A stretch of 64,000 nt of DNA, taken from contig PYIU01000008.1 in assembly GCA_003415625.1 (NCBI GenBank), positions 620,001 to 684,000 of the forward strand, written 5' to 3'. Below the pieces are notes generated by a model. It had not been told where the DNA came from and did not search any database. It saw only the letters and a program-made list of their open reading frames with translations. Every line of letters starts with the position of its first letter. Positions within the stretch are counted from its first letter, which is position 1. Of this stretch, positions 35,181 through 46,905 are shown in pieces. Position numbers and translations under genes: made by a program. This DNA is from Aquanectria penicillioides (lineage: Eukaryota > Ascomycota > Sordariomycetes > Hypocreales > Nectriaceae).

Positions 35181-36053
35181 TCAGTCCGAACTCGAATCAC
35201 TCGCCATGCCGGCCCCTCCTCTCCCGGACATGTCTTCGAGCGACTCCATCAAGTTCTGGTACTCCGTTTCCAAGTCCTCCGCGTTGGAGCATTTCTGTGC
35301 CGTCTCAAAGTCGATCAGGACCGCCGTGTTGTCGTTTCTTATCAGGAAGTTGTGCTTGTTGATGTCGCAATGCTTAATCTCTAGCGCATGCAACTTCTCC
35401 AGACTGGCTTGGCAAGCAGCCAGGTCCTCCGGCTCTGCGGTCCGCACGCCGCAAATCTCCTCCAGCAGGAAGCCGATGATTCGGCCATCTTCGTGTATGT
35501 GGCCGAGAAACTCGGGCCCGATGCCTCGGCCGTGGATCCACTCGTAAGAGGTGGTTTCGGCGGCAAAGTAAGGGATCTGGAAGGGGAACTGGGCAAACTT
35601 CGCGAGCATGGGCCTGGGGAAAGCGGGATGCGTGACACGGTGCAGCGTCTGGCGCACGCGTTCCAGCGGCCGCAGTTCTAGGTGGTTGACCTTGGTTCCG
35701 TGCCACACGGTTCCGATGCCTGGGAGCTTCGACTTGGTGAGATTGGCGAAGACCAAGCTCCCCGTGCCATCCTTGCGGACACGGCCCTCGTTCCAGTCGC
35801 CCGACGGGAATTCCGGCAGCAGCGGGATCAGGACAGGCGCAAAGGTCCGGTCGTCCACGGGTAAGGAGCCCGGCTCGACGGTGACGTACTTGACGTGCTT
35901 GCCGTCGACGAGGAAGCGATACTCGCCGTCCTCTGCGTCCTCGGGATCCACCAGCGCGGCCAGGAGCTCGACGTTGCTGTTGCGGACGGGCGTCATGGTC
36001 ATAGTCATAGTGGTGGTGGTCATGGCTCCGACATGCGCGGGGTTGTCAGGCAT
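35181..36053 (-). CDS. Protein-kinase-fold protein of the fungal 'alpha-galactosidase A precursor' family
   Basis: Protein of 290 residues from the ATG at 36053; the next ATG (36023) gives 280. The N-terminal half has WHGTKVNHLELRPLERVR and AKFAQFPFQIPY, where the Lys can serve as the ATP-anchoring lysine, followed by YEWIHGRGIGPEFLGHIHE and IIGFLLEEI. The catalytic-loop equivalent is HCDINKHNFLI, usually HGDxNxHNFL, and the metal-binding motif is LIDFETA. This is a kinase or phosphotransferase fold, not a glycosidase. From memory, many fungal database entries carry the name 'alpha-galactosidase A precursor' for this family, which the sequence does not support. An Arg/Gly/Ser-rich tail closes the protein. 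The biological substrate is unknown. A Thr/Met repeat makes the exact start uncertain. Confidence 0.82.
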   Translation of the reverse strand: MPDNPAHVGAMTTTTMTMTMTPVRNSNVELLAALVDPEDAEDGEYRFLVDGKHVKYVTVEPGSLPVDDRTFAPVLIPLLPEFPSGDWNEGRVRKDGTGSLVFANLTKSKLPGIGTVWHGTKVNHLELRPLERVRQTLHRVTHPAFPRPMLAKFAQFPFQIPYFAAETTSYEWIHGRGIGPEFLGHIHEDGRIIGFLLEEICGVRTAEPEDLAACQASLEKLHALEIKHCDINKHNFLIRNDNTAVLIDFETAQKCSNAEDLETEYQNLMESLEDMSGRGGAGMASDSSSD

Positions 36054-39000
36054 GAACCTGCTGCAGAGAGGCAAAAGGAAGGACAATTTAAAACAAAACA
36101 CTCCAGGAAGCTAAAAGGGGGAACCCGAAGTCAAAAACAGATTCAGGAACAGGTAGGTAATCAACTCAGGACGCGGCAGAGCTCCGTAGCGTCCGTCGGT
36201 GATCGTCTGAGGCGGCCGGCCCACGTGGGGGTTAGTTAGTCAATCGTCAGGGGGCGGTTCATGCGAGATAGGCACGTGTAGCGTCGACTTAAAGGCTCGC
36301 CTCTGGCAGTATGTTGAGGCGGAATGGAGGTGTGGACACGGGGTAAAAAAGCAAAAACAGGAGGTCCTATTTCATCGTCGGGCAGCCGTGGTTGGACTTG
36401 CGAGAGCTGGTTTCTCTTCGGCTATCTGCTCGACATCGGCGCCCCGTCATGATCCCACCTGTATGCACGTTGGTGTTCTGATGCAACCTTACTAGAGGTG
36501 GGGAAGCGAGAGTCTGACGACTCTTGGGCCCGCGGGAGTTGGCGTCAAGTCCCCGTGACGGTACCCACGAGCCGGTGGCTTTTTGTGCGGCTCTTTCACG
36601 TCCCGTCTCTTACTTATTACGTAGGTCGTGTGCTCTGCTGGACGCGTGCGAGAGTTGCATGCCTCCTCAACCTTCGGTGCAACCGTCGCTGCCTTGGATC
36701 GTCTTGTACAGCCCTTTCGGGGGTTCCTTTCACAACCCAATTCTCCAGTCCGTCGTCTGACCCCCGCAGATGGAGACGGGTGCGATACAAACCATGCGAG
36801 CAAGCAGCCTCCAACCTGTAATAACCAGCAACCCGGCGTTAAGACAATGGTCAAAACGGAACTAGGTAGACCAGCAGTAAGCACAACCATGGGGAGATCA
36901 TTGCAAGCGAACCGACGGGTTTGACGCCCATTGGTCTCCGTGCGCCGTTTACCCACTAAAATATGCGCATCGTCTGGCGATGGAGACCTCTTGGCGTATC
37001 TATGTCGTAATACGCGTTCCTTAACGAGACAGTTGAGGAGAGGCCTTGAATTGTTCAAACAGCATGGAACGAGCCGATTCGTAAGCTTGCGAGGAACCAG
37101 CGTGGTAGATGCAAGGAGCGCGTTGGGAGCTGCAGGTTCGCCCCAGGGTTACTTACCATCCACGGACGACCAACAGACGATTTGTGGTGCCTGAGCGCCC
37201 CGCAGGTCACCTGCAAGCACTAATTATAGCACCACTTACCTGTTGAACGCCGCATGTTTTTGTGCGTTGTCGGCCTTATAGAGTATAGAGACGTGTTGTC
37301 GGCTCGTCGGGAATTTTGCGTCTTGCCAGTTTCGTAATGAAGAACGACAATACTATCTTGGTCAACTCTAACTTAGGGATTTAGTTGGTCGCTGGCCCGT
37401 TTGCCCTCATCGCACAGTATTTTTGACAGTGCGCAACCCTTACAATTAGACTCATGATGAAGGAGCTCCGCATACTAGTGCAGCTCGTCTCATTCCACGG
37501 AACTGGTCAGAAGACCTCCATGGGCTGCCCGGCTTAACGCCGACGCCATTCCCGTGTCGATCTCAATTTCAGTATTGATTTTGCCGAGAGTGTCTTTGCC
37601 AATACCAACATCCTGGGAAAGTTTCAAGATCACTCACAAATTCGCACGGAGAACCATTACTCCAAGGGAATGGAACAAAGCAGGAGGGTTCAGCGTGTAT
37701 CAAGACGCTGGTTGGTGACTTACCACTATATGTCTAGAAATTGGAAGAGACCACCACAAGGTCCAATAAATGATGATTCGCTGGATCGGGGCCGAAGCCT
37801 TGAGTTGACAGAAAGGTGAAGTGGGATGTGAAGTAGTTCGCTCGCAACTAGCGGGATACACCTGCATTAGTTCGTGATTCCCCTTCTTTGCTCAGATCTC
37901 TCCAACTGAGGCACTGGACCATGTGTTTAATAGACTGGCCAACAAATCCGTGGATCTTACCTCCTTACACTGGGATCTTTGGCCTTACCTGAACCCGGTA
38001 TGATGTCTGGCAACCAGTAGAGCCTTCCCGATGCTCCTTTTCACCACAACTAAGCCGGTTCTTTCCTTTGAAGATTGCCCGAATTTCGCACTCGTCAAAT
38101 CTCCTCATTGGCAGATAGTGTAATGATCCCTTATCTTACGTACTCGCAATACTGTCTAGATATCCCTCCCGCCGATAAATAATGAACTAAGAGAAAAATA
38201 TAGACAATGGAGATTGCCAAATACAGAGGGCGAGGATTTACGCAGGCATCTGTCCTACGCTGTGGCCATTGCAATATCGAAGCTTGAATAGATGAGCCAT
38301 TGGATCACAACGGGTGAATGCAATACCCTGCCGTATATGCGTCATGTTCGGGAATATGAGACAATGATGGGCTTCCATTGCCTCCTAGAGATAGCTATCA
38401 CAAACTCTTTGTCATTCTTATATCTCATTTTAATATTGTAGGTCCGGATATCAATTTAGCCGGCAATTTCAAACCACGAGGGCGCAATTGAAACGCAACC
38501 AAAAACTTAAATATCGTCCACTAGCTTCCATATTCCTTAAAAGAATGTAATCGAATAGTTAATTCCCTCGGCGTCTTTTCCCGTTCATATTTTTCATGCT
38601 GGGATGACAGGCCGGTAGACGTGGCTGGCAGACGTGGCTGGCCTTGAACGGAAGATACTCGCCAAGTCGCCCGAAGTAGAACCGCTGCCTATAGGAGACT
38701 GCAGTTCATATTAGTGATGAAGGATTAATTCATTTCATCTCAAATCCCATTTGACAGGATTTATTCAGATAGTTTGAACGCTGAATGTGTAACTCCAGGC
38801 TAATGTAGGTGCATAGGCACAAACTCACGATATTCATGCTACTTGACCCGGCTTCGCTTTTGAGAATGATTTTAACCAAAAAAGAGAAAACATTTCAATT
38901 TCTAGATTCCTTTACTCATCTTAGTGCCAAAGATGAGTCCTCCCTGGCCCTACGTTGTGACATTCGTTTCATCTCAACTTGTGAGCTGCTCAGCATTGCG

Positions 39001-40355
39001 TACCTTCAGCTCAATCATCGCCTCTGTTTTCATGTATTTAATCAGAATTTCTGTGTACTTTGAGCAGCTGAACAAGAATGTGTGAACAAGACTTGGAGCA
39101 CATCGTATGCAAGGCCATAAACCATTCAATGTTTCGTGGCCGACACATTCTTCCCCGACGATGCGGCTGGAATGCTTTTTCGCCAATTACAGTTTCACTG
39201 TGAGCGTTATTATTCTCGCTCCCAAAAGAACTAATTTTCGACAGCGAGCTCAATGATTGCCCGCGCGTTTTTGGACTTGTTTCTGGTTGGGCACTGTTTA
39301 AAGTCGAAATGGACTTGCAGTGAGCCAATGGCCGTTGTATAAGCTCAGCCTGTGGCCGTAGTGATCCTGATCGCAGGTTATGCCACCTTGCGAGGGTCAG
39401 TGACTCCTCGACAGAATTGGCCATCAACCTCACAGAGCGTGGCCTTGGTCAATCGCAGGAGAGGGGTGCGGGGTTTATGGAGGGTCGATGGTAGGTTAAA
39501 CTTCAAGCTGTTTGCGTTTGCACTTCCTATAGTCATCTGGATGCGTTTCCTTGCGGTTACCATGAACCAGATATCATGGTCATATCTGTGCAAAAGCCTT
39601 TCCTCCTTGGATCTAAAATGGCTTGTAGTGGGCGACCTGTCATTTCGGCCCAGCACTTCATCTACAGTAGCTTCAGCTCACACTCCCTCAAAATGCGCTT
39701 CCATCCGGCGGCTAGGACAAAAAGAGGTATTGCTGTGCAAGTCTACCATCGCCCATTCACGTGCTTAGAAATTCCATGCGCCACAGGGTCAACATCGAGC
39801 CCAATTCCAACTCTGGCTTATCTTGCATGCATCGAATCTGACAGCGGTTCCGCCTGTAACATGCAATTCCGCCTCACCTATAAGGTGTAATTGCGCCTGG
39901 AGACCCGCACAACCCCAAGATCGCCAAGGGACCAAGGTGAAATGAGGGGAAACAGAAGCAAAACACTTTGCACTATCGCAGCCACGAAGCCGGTAATCCG
40001 CAAGAGGAAGCGCCAGACGCAAAAAACACGCTTATCAATGCAAGATACAACAGGACTATCCAATAGACAGCCAACTTCTGAGCCGGTGATATCTGTGTTG
40101 GAAACCCGCTAGCTTATCACAACAGAATGGCCCACTTGAGACAGTTACCACTCAGCTCCTCAACCAGTTGCCATCAGAATGCTCTCCGTAGAAATACGAC
40201 ACTAAAAGGGAGCCCTAGTCCAAAGAATATCGTATGAACGAGTCCATCAGCTGCTCGGCAGTCTAGATTCCTATAAAGTCGCTAGCCATTCCTCAACACG
40301 AGGGCGACACTCAATCAGCATCGCAAACATACTCTACATCGCCCACGGTTCCAAG
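36054..40355. other. 4.3 kb gene desert, partly AT-rich
   Basis: No gene was supported. Between about 37195 and 38808 no frame longer than 60 codons exists in any of six frames, and stop codons are dense. Base composition is more AT-rich than in the flanks, especially 38000-39100. This fits a decayed or RIP-mutated element, but no terminal repeats, transposase or reverse transcriptase remnant could be recognised. The last 100 bases are the amine-oxidase promoter. Confidence 0.6.
40272..40277 (+). promoter_or_regulatory. TATA box of the copper amine oxidase gene
   Basis: TATAAA lies 79 bases upstream of the start codon, implying a short leader of about 50 bases. Confidence 0.5.
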
Positions 40356-42619
40356 ATGTCGCCTCATCCTTTTGCCGACCTCACTCCTGATGAGATCATC
40401 AGATCAAGAGACCTGGTCCAGGGTCTGCATCCTCGAGTGTTATTGTCTTTCAAGGCCATTACACTCGAGGAGCCGCACAAGGACCAGATGGTACAATATC
40501 TAAAGGCTGAACATGGCCCGGGCTTGAGCGGTGCCACCACACCATCAAGACTTGCTTATTGCGCCTACTACTTGCGAGGAACGGTAAGTGCAATTGGTAT
40601 CACAAGGGGAAAATCGCATCTCACCTCGGTGTACAGAATGACTTTCGTACAGCATGGGTAGACCTTGGATCGAATAGCATTGTGCGCAAAGAGCAAATGG
40701 AGCCCGGCGTCAACGGAAATGTTGATTTCGGCGAAGTCGTTGAAGTTGAGAAACTTGTCATGCAGGATCCCGCTGTCCAGGCCGAAATCGCCAAGCTCCA
40801 ACTGCCCGATCACCTCGAGGTCATTCCAGAGCCATGGGGCTTCGGATCAGATGGAATTGACAGGTCCCGCCAGTACCAGATTTACATGTTCGTCCGAGAA
40901 AAGGGCAAGCCGGATTACAACCACTACGCCCACCCTCTTGCTTTCTCGCCCATCTTCGATCCAATCAAGATGGCAGTTATTACAATTGAGAAACTCGCCA
41001 CGGGCGAAGACCATACGGCAATGGACACGGGACCCTATAAGCCAAAGCCGTCCAACGAGTATGTGCCTGAGGCTATGGAGTTGAGGACGGACCTCAAGGA
41101 CCTTCAGGTGTTCCAACCAAATGGCCCTTCATTTAACGTCTCGGAAGACCGCATCTTGACTTGGCAAAAGTGGGAAATGCGCATCGGCTTCAACTACAGA
41201 GAGGGTCTGGTGTTGCGCGACATTCGATATGATGGCCGGCCACTATTCTACCGTGTGAGCTTGAGCGAGATGGCTGTGCCATATGGAGACCCCCGATCAC
41301 CATACCACCGCAAGATGGCTTTTGACCTTGGCGATGTGGGTGCTGGAATTGTTTCCAACAACTTGGCGCTTGGCTGCGATTGCCTGGGGGCGATCAAGTA
41401 TCTCGACGGCTTGGTTTGCGATCGGGACGGCAATCCTGTGACGATGAAGAACGCCGTCTGCATTCATGAGCAGGATGATGGCATTGGCTGGAAGCACACC
41501 AACTATCGCACCGAACGTAAGTATGAGAGAATTCCTTGCTAGTTTAGACGCTGACAGAAGGCCAGGGGCATGCGTGACAAGAAACCGAAAGCTCGTTATT
41601 CAGCAGATTCTCACTGTCTCTAATTACGAGTAAGTATCCTAAGCTCATCAAAGAGACGCAACTGACAAGAGGTTGAAGGTACATCCTCGCATTCGTCTTC
41701 AACCAGGCAGCAGAATTGGAATACGAAGTTCGCGCCACTGGAATTTTGTCAACCTCAGCGATCGATGAGGGCACGCAGGTTGACTTCGGTACCGTGGTGC
41801 ACCCAGGAGTCCTCGCCGTGCACCATCAACATATTCTGTCACTCCGCGTTGACCCAGCATTGGGCTCGTACGAGGATGGAAACCGATTGGTCTATCAAGA
41901 GGCCTACCCGATGCCTCTGGATGACTTCAACCCCTTTGGCAACGGATACAGAACAGTGGTGACTCCTGTAGAGAAAGCCGCTGGTCTGGATCTCGATTCT
42001 TCGAAATCCAGGGTCTTCATGATCCAGAACGACAACATGAGGAACCCTATTAATAAATTGCCAGCTGCTTACAAGATCCAAGCACCGCCAATGCAGCCGC
42101 TTTTGGCCCACCCGACTAGCGCTCATTTCCGTCGTGCTGAGTTTGCGGATCATAGCATCTACGTCACCAAGTATCGCGAGGATGAGATGTTTTGCGGAGG
42201 CAAATTTACAAATCAAAGTGAGTGGACTTGACCTAGATATGGATACGATAACTGACAAGGGAAATAGGCAAGGGAGGCGACGGTATCAAGAAATGGGTCG
42301 CTCGAGGTGACAGCGTGCTCGATCAGGATATTGTAGTCTGGATCCAGTTCGGCCTCAACCATGTCCCACGAATTGAAGACTTTCCTGTCATGTAAGAATG
42401 CATCTATGGCTTTCACTAGTCCTAATTGCCCGAACCATGCTGATATGCTGCTGCAGGCCGGTCGAAGTTATCCGGGTTCATCTGAAGCCCGTGAATTTCT
42501 TTACCAAGAACCCAGCGCTCGATGTTCCCCCTTCAACACAGGAGAGAAATAAATCCGTTCTTGTTGACGACACTGGGAAGGATGCGTGCTGTTCTCGACC
42601 GACTGCCCCCAAGTTGTGA
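40356..42619 (+). CDS. Copper-containing primary amine oxidase
   Basis: Topaquinone/copper enzyme of 665 residues that oxidises primary amines to aldehydes, releasing ammonia and hydrogen peroxide. Exons are 40356-40583, 40637-41516, 41566-41629, 41679-42217, 42268-42391 and 42457-42619; introns are 49-65 nt and every junction restores family sequence. The catalytic base is Asp306 in KMAFDLGDVGAG. The cofactor tyrosine is Tyr390 in TVSNYEYI, a motif that spans intron 3. Copper ligands are His440 and His442 (HHQH), with the third in GLNHVPRIEDF. A TATA box lies 79 bases upstream. There is no signal peptide; the C-terminus does not show a clear peroxisomal SKL tripeptide. Physiological substrates are probably simple or biogenic amines used as nitrogen source. 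Assignment is firm. Confidence 0.93.
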
Positions 42620-43872
42620 TGAATTTTGGCTCACTAGAATAGACCTCCCTGTTATTAGTTTAGATGAGAGTATGATATGAGCTTGTTCAAACTTGACAAC
42701 TAAATCTATGTTACATTAAAAGAAACTCCTTCATGAGACCCGTACAGAATATAGGATCTCTCACTCACTTCAATATCCAACCTCTTCGGCCAGGACTGGG
42801 TAAATTTATCACGGCATCGCTTTATGTGTGCAAGGATTGCTACGCACAATTATGAGCAGCTAGGTCCTATCTCGATGAGATGCGGGTCTTGCACTCAACC
42901 ACCTTGTCCGTCATTCATCCAAGCTGAGTGAAGAGGACTTGAGTATCCCCAGACTTTATGCACACAATGAATTTCACCCTAGAGTATGCGATGCCTGTTC
43001 CAATCAAACATTGATCCTGCAGGTTGATCTCGATGTGGGTTGAGATGGCAATTATTAGTGCGCTGACAACATAATGGCCACTGGTCAGCAAGGCCAAGCG
43101 TAACATGCCCAAAACTATCGGCCCATCAACAATCCATCTCAGGAATGCCTATGTTGCATCATACGCCAAGTTCGAGTTCGAGACTCATTTAGTTTCACTA
43201 GCCACTATATACTGTGGTCCCGGCTCTGCTGGTGCTCAGCACGACATCGCTTACTTTGACATCGATCGTTTCCGTTGACGATCTGGCCATTATTCATAAG
43301 CAAATCGGGTTGGAAATGGCCGAAGTTCTTCAATGTCACTGTAAATTAGTGTTCCATTTTCTCACAGCTTCCATGCTATCGGCGAGCGCGGCATATTCTG
43401 ATCATCTTCGGCATTCGAGAATGAGAGCGCTGAGCCTCAAAGCGGGGTTGTCCATCGCGCACAGCATACTGCATGTACAACTGTCTGTGGCCTCATGCTA
43501 CGCTGACCTAGACACGGTAATTGGATAGAGATAGATGCAGACTGCATGTTGGCTGCAGACGATGTCGGGTTGTGAATCCAGCCTGCTAGGCTTCCGTCCG
43601 CCGGTTGCCTCGTCCGTGGCTTTGGGGGCCAGGCTGAGTGGGGGGCATACTTCGAACCATTTGAACGACCGTTGCCTTGTATCGTCTCTAATTCGCCAAT
43701 GAGTGGAGGATCTTGGTGTGTAGTACCCAACATGTGCATTTTGTAGTAATCAAGTAGTATTTAAGAGCTTTGAGTGTTCCTTCAGCCCCCAATTCCTTTT
43801 GGCTCTTCTTTCTCTCTACATCTCCATCCTGGGCCATCTTGATCCATCAAATAAGTGCCAGAGAATCAGCCA
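42620..43872. other. Intergenic region between amine oxidase and AAA ATPase genes
   Basis: Contains the 3' UTR of the amine oxidase and the promoter of the AAA gene, with TATTTAA at 43758-43764 about 110 bases before the start. No coding region was supported. Confidence 0.6.
43758..43764 (+). promoter_or_regulatory. TATA-like element of the AAA ATPase gene
   Basis: TATTTAA lies about 110 bases upstream of the chosen start codon. Confidence 0.4.
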
Positions 43873-46658
43873 ATGGGTATCAACTTTTTGCGTCGAATCA
43901 AGACCATGTCCACGGATGCCGAAACCACCCCACTCAACCCTTCGGGGGCATCGGATGAGAAGGCCACGGTTAGTGTAATCCAACTGATACGAGACCTTTT
44001 CATTGACCATGTTAAACCTTGCAGTCAACACCCAAGGGCTTCTTGGACATTGTCGAGTTTCACAAGAATGATCGCGAAGGTGGCGGGATTGAAGTGATCC
44101 CCACTGATGAGTTCGAACCCAACAAGAAGACAAAAGACACTCAAAAGGAGCGTTCCTCGTACAAGGACTATGCCGTTGTCCTTCGCAGGATATGGGCGCA
44201 GCAGAGAAAGTCCTTGACCTTGTACGGGGTCGAACTTGAGATACAGTCCGTGGCCCTATGTCAAGCGTTCAGAAAGCTTTCCTTGAACCATTATGAGGGC
44301 ATGCATCTGCAGTCGTACCCCATCAAGCTCCAGAGTCCATTCAAAGAACTCTTCTTCTGTCGCAAGGAGATCAAAGAGTTGGCAGAGAGTGAGACTACCA
44401 GCCCTGGGCTCCGTGAAGATGCAAAGGTGCTTGACGACTTCATTCACAACAACGGCCTCGTGTCGAGTATTGTCCATGACTATGACAAGTATATCAAGGA
44501 TGGCAAAATTCCAGGAGAAATCCTCTGGACCATTTACCGGCCAAACTCTCTCGTTGTTGTCAATGCCGATGACATCAGGGAATGCTGGATTTGTCGCGAT
44601 GTCTCCATCCAGGTAACTCCAGATGGGTATTCGTGGATGGTGATGGGCTTCAGGATCGGATATAACGGCCTGAAGCCTGGACTGATAAGAAAGATGTTTT
44701 ATCTCCCGCCGTTTGACAAGGAGCTGTGCAAGATAACAGATTTGCCCGTCATTCCAATTGAATACTGTCAAGATTGGGCCAAAGTCAAGGACGTGCTCTT
44801 GGCCCGGGCTACCACTTTGGAAGGCATTTTCGGTCCCAAATTCGAATCATTCTCAGCGCAGACGTACAACGGCGCTACTTGGACCGAAGAGCTTTCAGCA
44901 TTCAACTCGTACACTAATACGCTATTCTCTGCCAAGCAGGTATGTTAAGCTGAATTTATGCGCCCAATTTTGTCCAGTGGTTTTCGGGTACTGACATAAC
45001 CTCACAGCTTGATGAGCGTGTTATAGTAGACTATCATACATACATCAAACGGGGCGTTCATCCACCTCCATTCCTCGAAAACCTCCAGAACAGGCTGAAC
45101 CAGCGTAAACGAAAAGGAAGAGCTAAGCCGAGAGGGATGCTCACGCTGCCAGTTCCCGGGATAGGAATGCCTCCACCTGGCCACGGTGGCCGCCCGATGG
45201 CTCCCATGCCAATGGCTCCTATGCCAATGGCACAGCCAACCGCACGGGGCATGGTCATCATGCCACCGCCTCCTACTGCTAAACGACGCCGTAGACGAGA
45301 CTCATTCTCGGATTCTGACACCTCCGACTCGGAATCCGATTCAGACTCTGACTCTGAAATGTCAATAATCAGCACCCCAGAATTTGACCCTGAGGGGAAT
45401 GCTGATATCATGGAGTTTCGTACTTTTGGCCACAGCGGCGAATCTGATGGTCTGAGCAAGAACCGTGGGGACGACTTGGTTGGTCTAGCGGATATGGTTG
45501 AGGAGGCATTTGGAGTCTCCAATGAAGACTTTAGGCTTCTTTTCCCTGCCTTGGTTCCTGCTTTTGGTCTGCAGGAGAAGGATTGGCGATATGTGCTGAG
45601 CGACCTTCTCCACGACGTCAAATGGAACACCTCCGCGTTCGAGTCTTTGCAGCTAGAGGCGGGCACAAAGGAGCTCATCCAAGCTCTCGTCAAGGGACAT
45701 AAAAGCAAGGCCTCATTCGACGATGTGGTGCCCGGAAAGGGTCAGGGACTGGTGTTTCTGCTGCACGGGTACGTCTCTTGGTCAGTTGTGATGCGTAACT
45801 AACAATCGACCTAGAAATCCCGGTCTCGGAAAGACCCTGACTGCTGGTAAGACGTCTACTCAAGACTCGGCTACATCTGGCTAACAACCATGCAGAAAGT
45901 GTTGCCGACTATCTCGAGCGACCCCTGTACACCATTGAGGGTGGAGAGTTGAGCACCGAGGCCAGTGAGCTCGAAGCAAAATTGGATGAAATATTTGAGC
46001 ACACCCGAAAGTGGGACGCTGTTTGCCTCCTTGACGAAGCCGATGTGCTTCTTTGCAAGAGAAAATCGTCCGAGATGGACAGAAACGCCGTCGTTGCAGG
46101 TACAGGAGTCGAGTGCCCTAAAGTATTCGAAACTAGAGCTGACGTGTGTGATAGTTTTCCTCAGGAAAATCGAGTACTTCCAAGGCGTGCTCTTCTTGAC
46201 GACCAACCGAAGGCAGGATTTCGACGATGCATTCAAGAGTCGAATCCATCTCACCATCTCGTATCCTGACCTGGCGGACAAGTCCCAGTCGGCCATCTGG
46301 AAGAAGCTGATCGCGACCAACCAAGATGTGAATGTCGACAGCTCTTGGGTTGATGACGCATTCATTGCCTTGGGAAAGCTTGGTCTAAATGTGAGCATTC
46401 CACTACCGCAATCGAACTTGCCACTAATTGTCTCAGGGTCGAACCATTAGGAACTTCCTCCGAACTGCCGTCTCGTATGCTCACGCCCGGGAGGAGGCGC
46501 TTGGTGTGCATCATGTGTTGGAAATCATTCGGACTGAGCTGAAGGGAGAGGGATTCAATGTGTTCAGCATGACCCCAGATGAGCATCAAAAGCGTGCACG
46601 CGCAGATGAAGCGCTCCGAGACTTGCAGCACCTTGTCGAAGCTCATCAAGACACCTAA
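43873..46658 (+). CDS. AAA+ ATPase with N-terminal DUF7025-type domain
   Basis: Protein of 821 residues. Exons are 43873-43968, 44025-44939, 45008-45768, 45815-45846, 45896-46099, 46155-46390 and 46437-46658. The first two-thirds carries the DUF7025-type region (LRRIWAQQRKSLTLYG, TIYRPNSLVVV) common to fungal ATPases of this kind. A linker is Pro/Met-repetitive (MAPMPMAPMPMAQP) and then basic and Ser/Asp-rich. The single AAA module has Walker A GNPGLGKT, split by an intron, Walker B VCLLDEADVLL, sensor LFLTTNR and arginine finger AFKSRIH. Asn and Leu replace the second Pro and the Thr of GPPGTGKT; Lys is kept. Exon 4 is only 32 nt. An in-frame ATG at 43906 is an alternative start. The biological role is unknown; such genes are often expanded in accessory fungal regions. 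Confidence 0.92.
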
Positions 46659-46905
46659 TGATTGAGATGCGCCGAATGATTCGTTAAAGATTTGATGTAA
46701 AGATTGATAGTGATATAGTCGAAGAATATTTAGTATGCAATCAAAGTCTAAGCTATTATTATATTTATAATAAATCAATGATTAAATGTATTTTATTAGT
46801 ATAAATAAATGTAAGTTATATTTGTTATTTTAGAAGTCATACGATTAGTTGATATATTTTAATTTAGTAAATACATACTTTGTATTGTTATTATCCCTTG
46901 AAACC
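46659..46905. other. Very AT-rich tract at the boundary of the NLR relic
   Basis: About 250 bases of strikingly AT-rich sequence, rich in TA, TTA and ATTTA words, separate the AAA stop codon from the first recognisable NLR codons. It replaces the place where the 5' half of the NLR gene should be. Confidence 0.7.
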
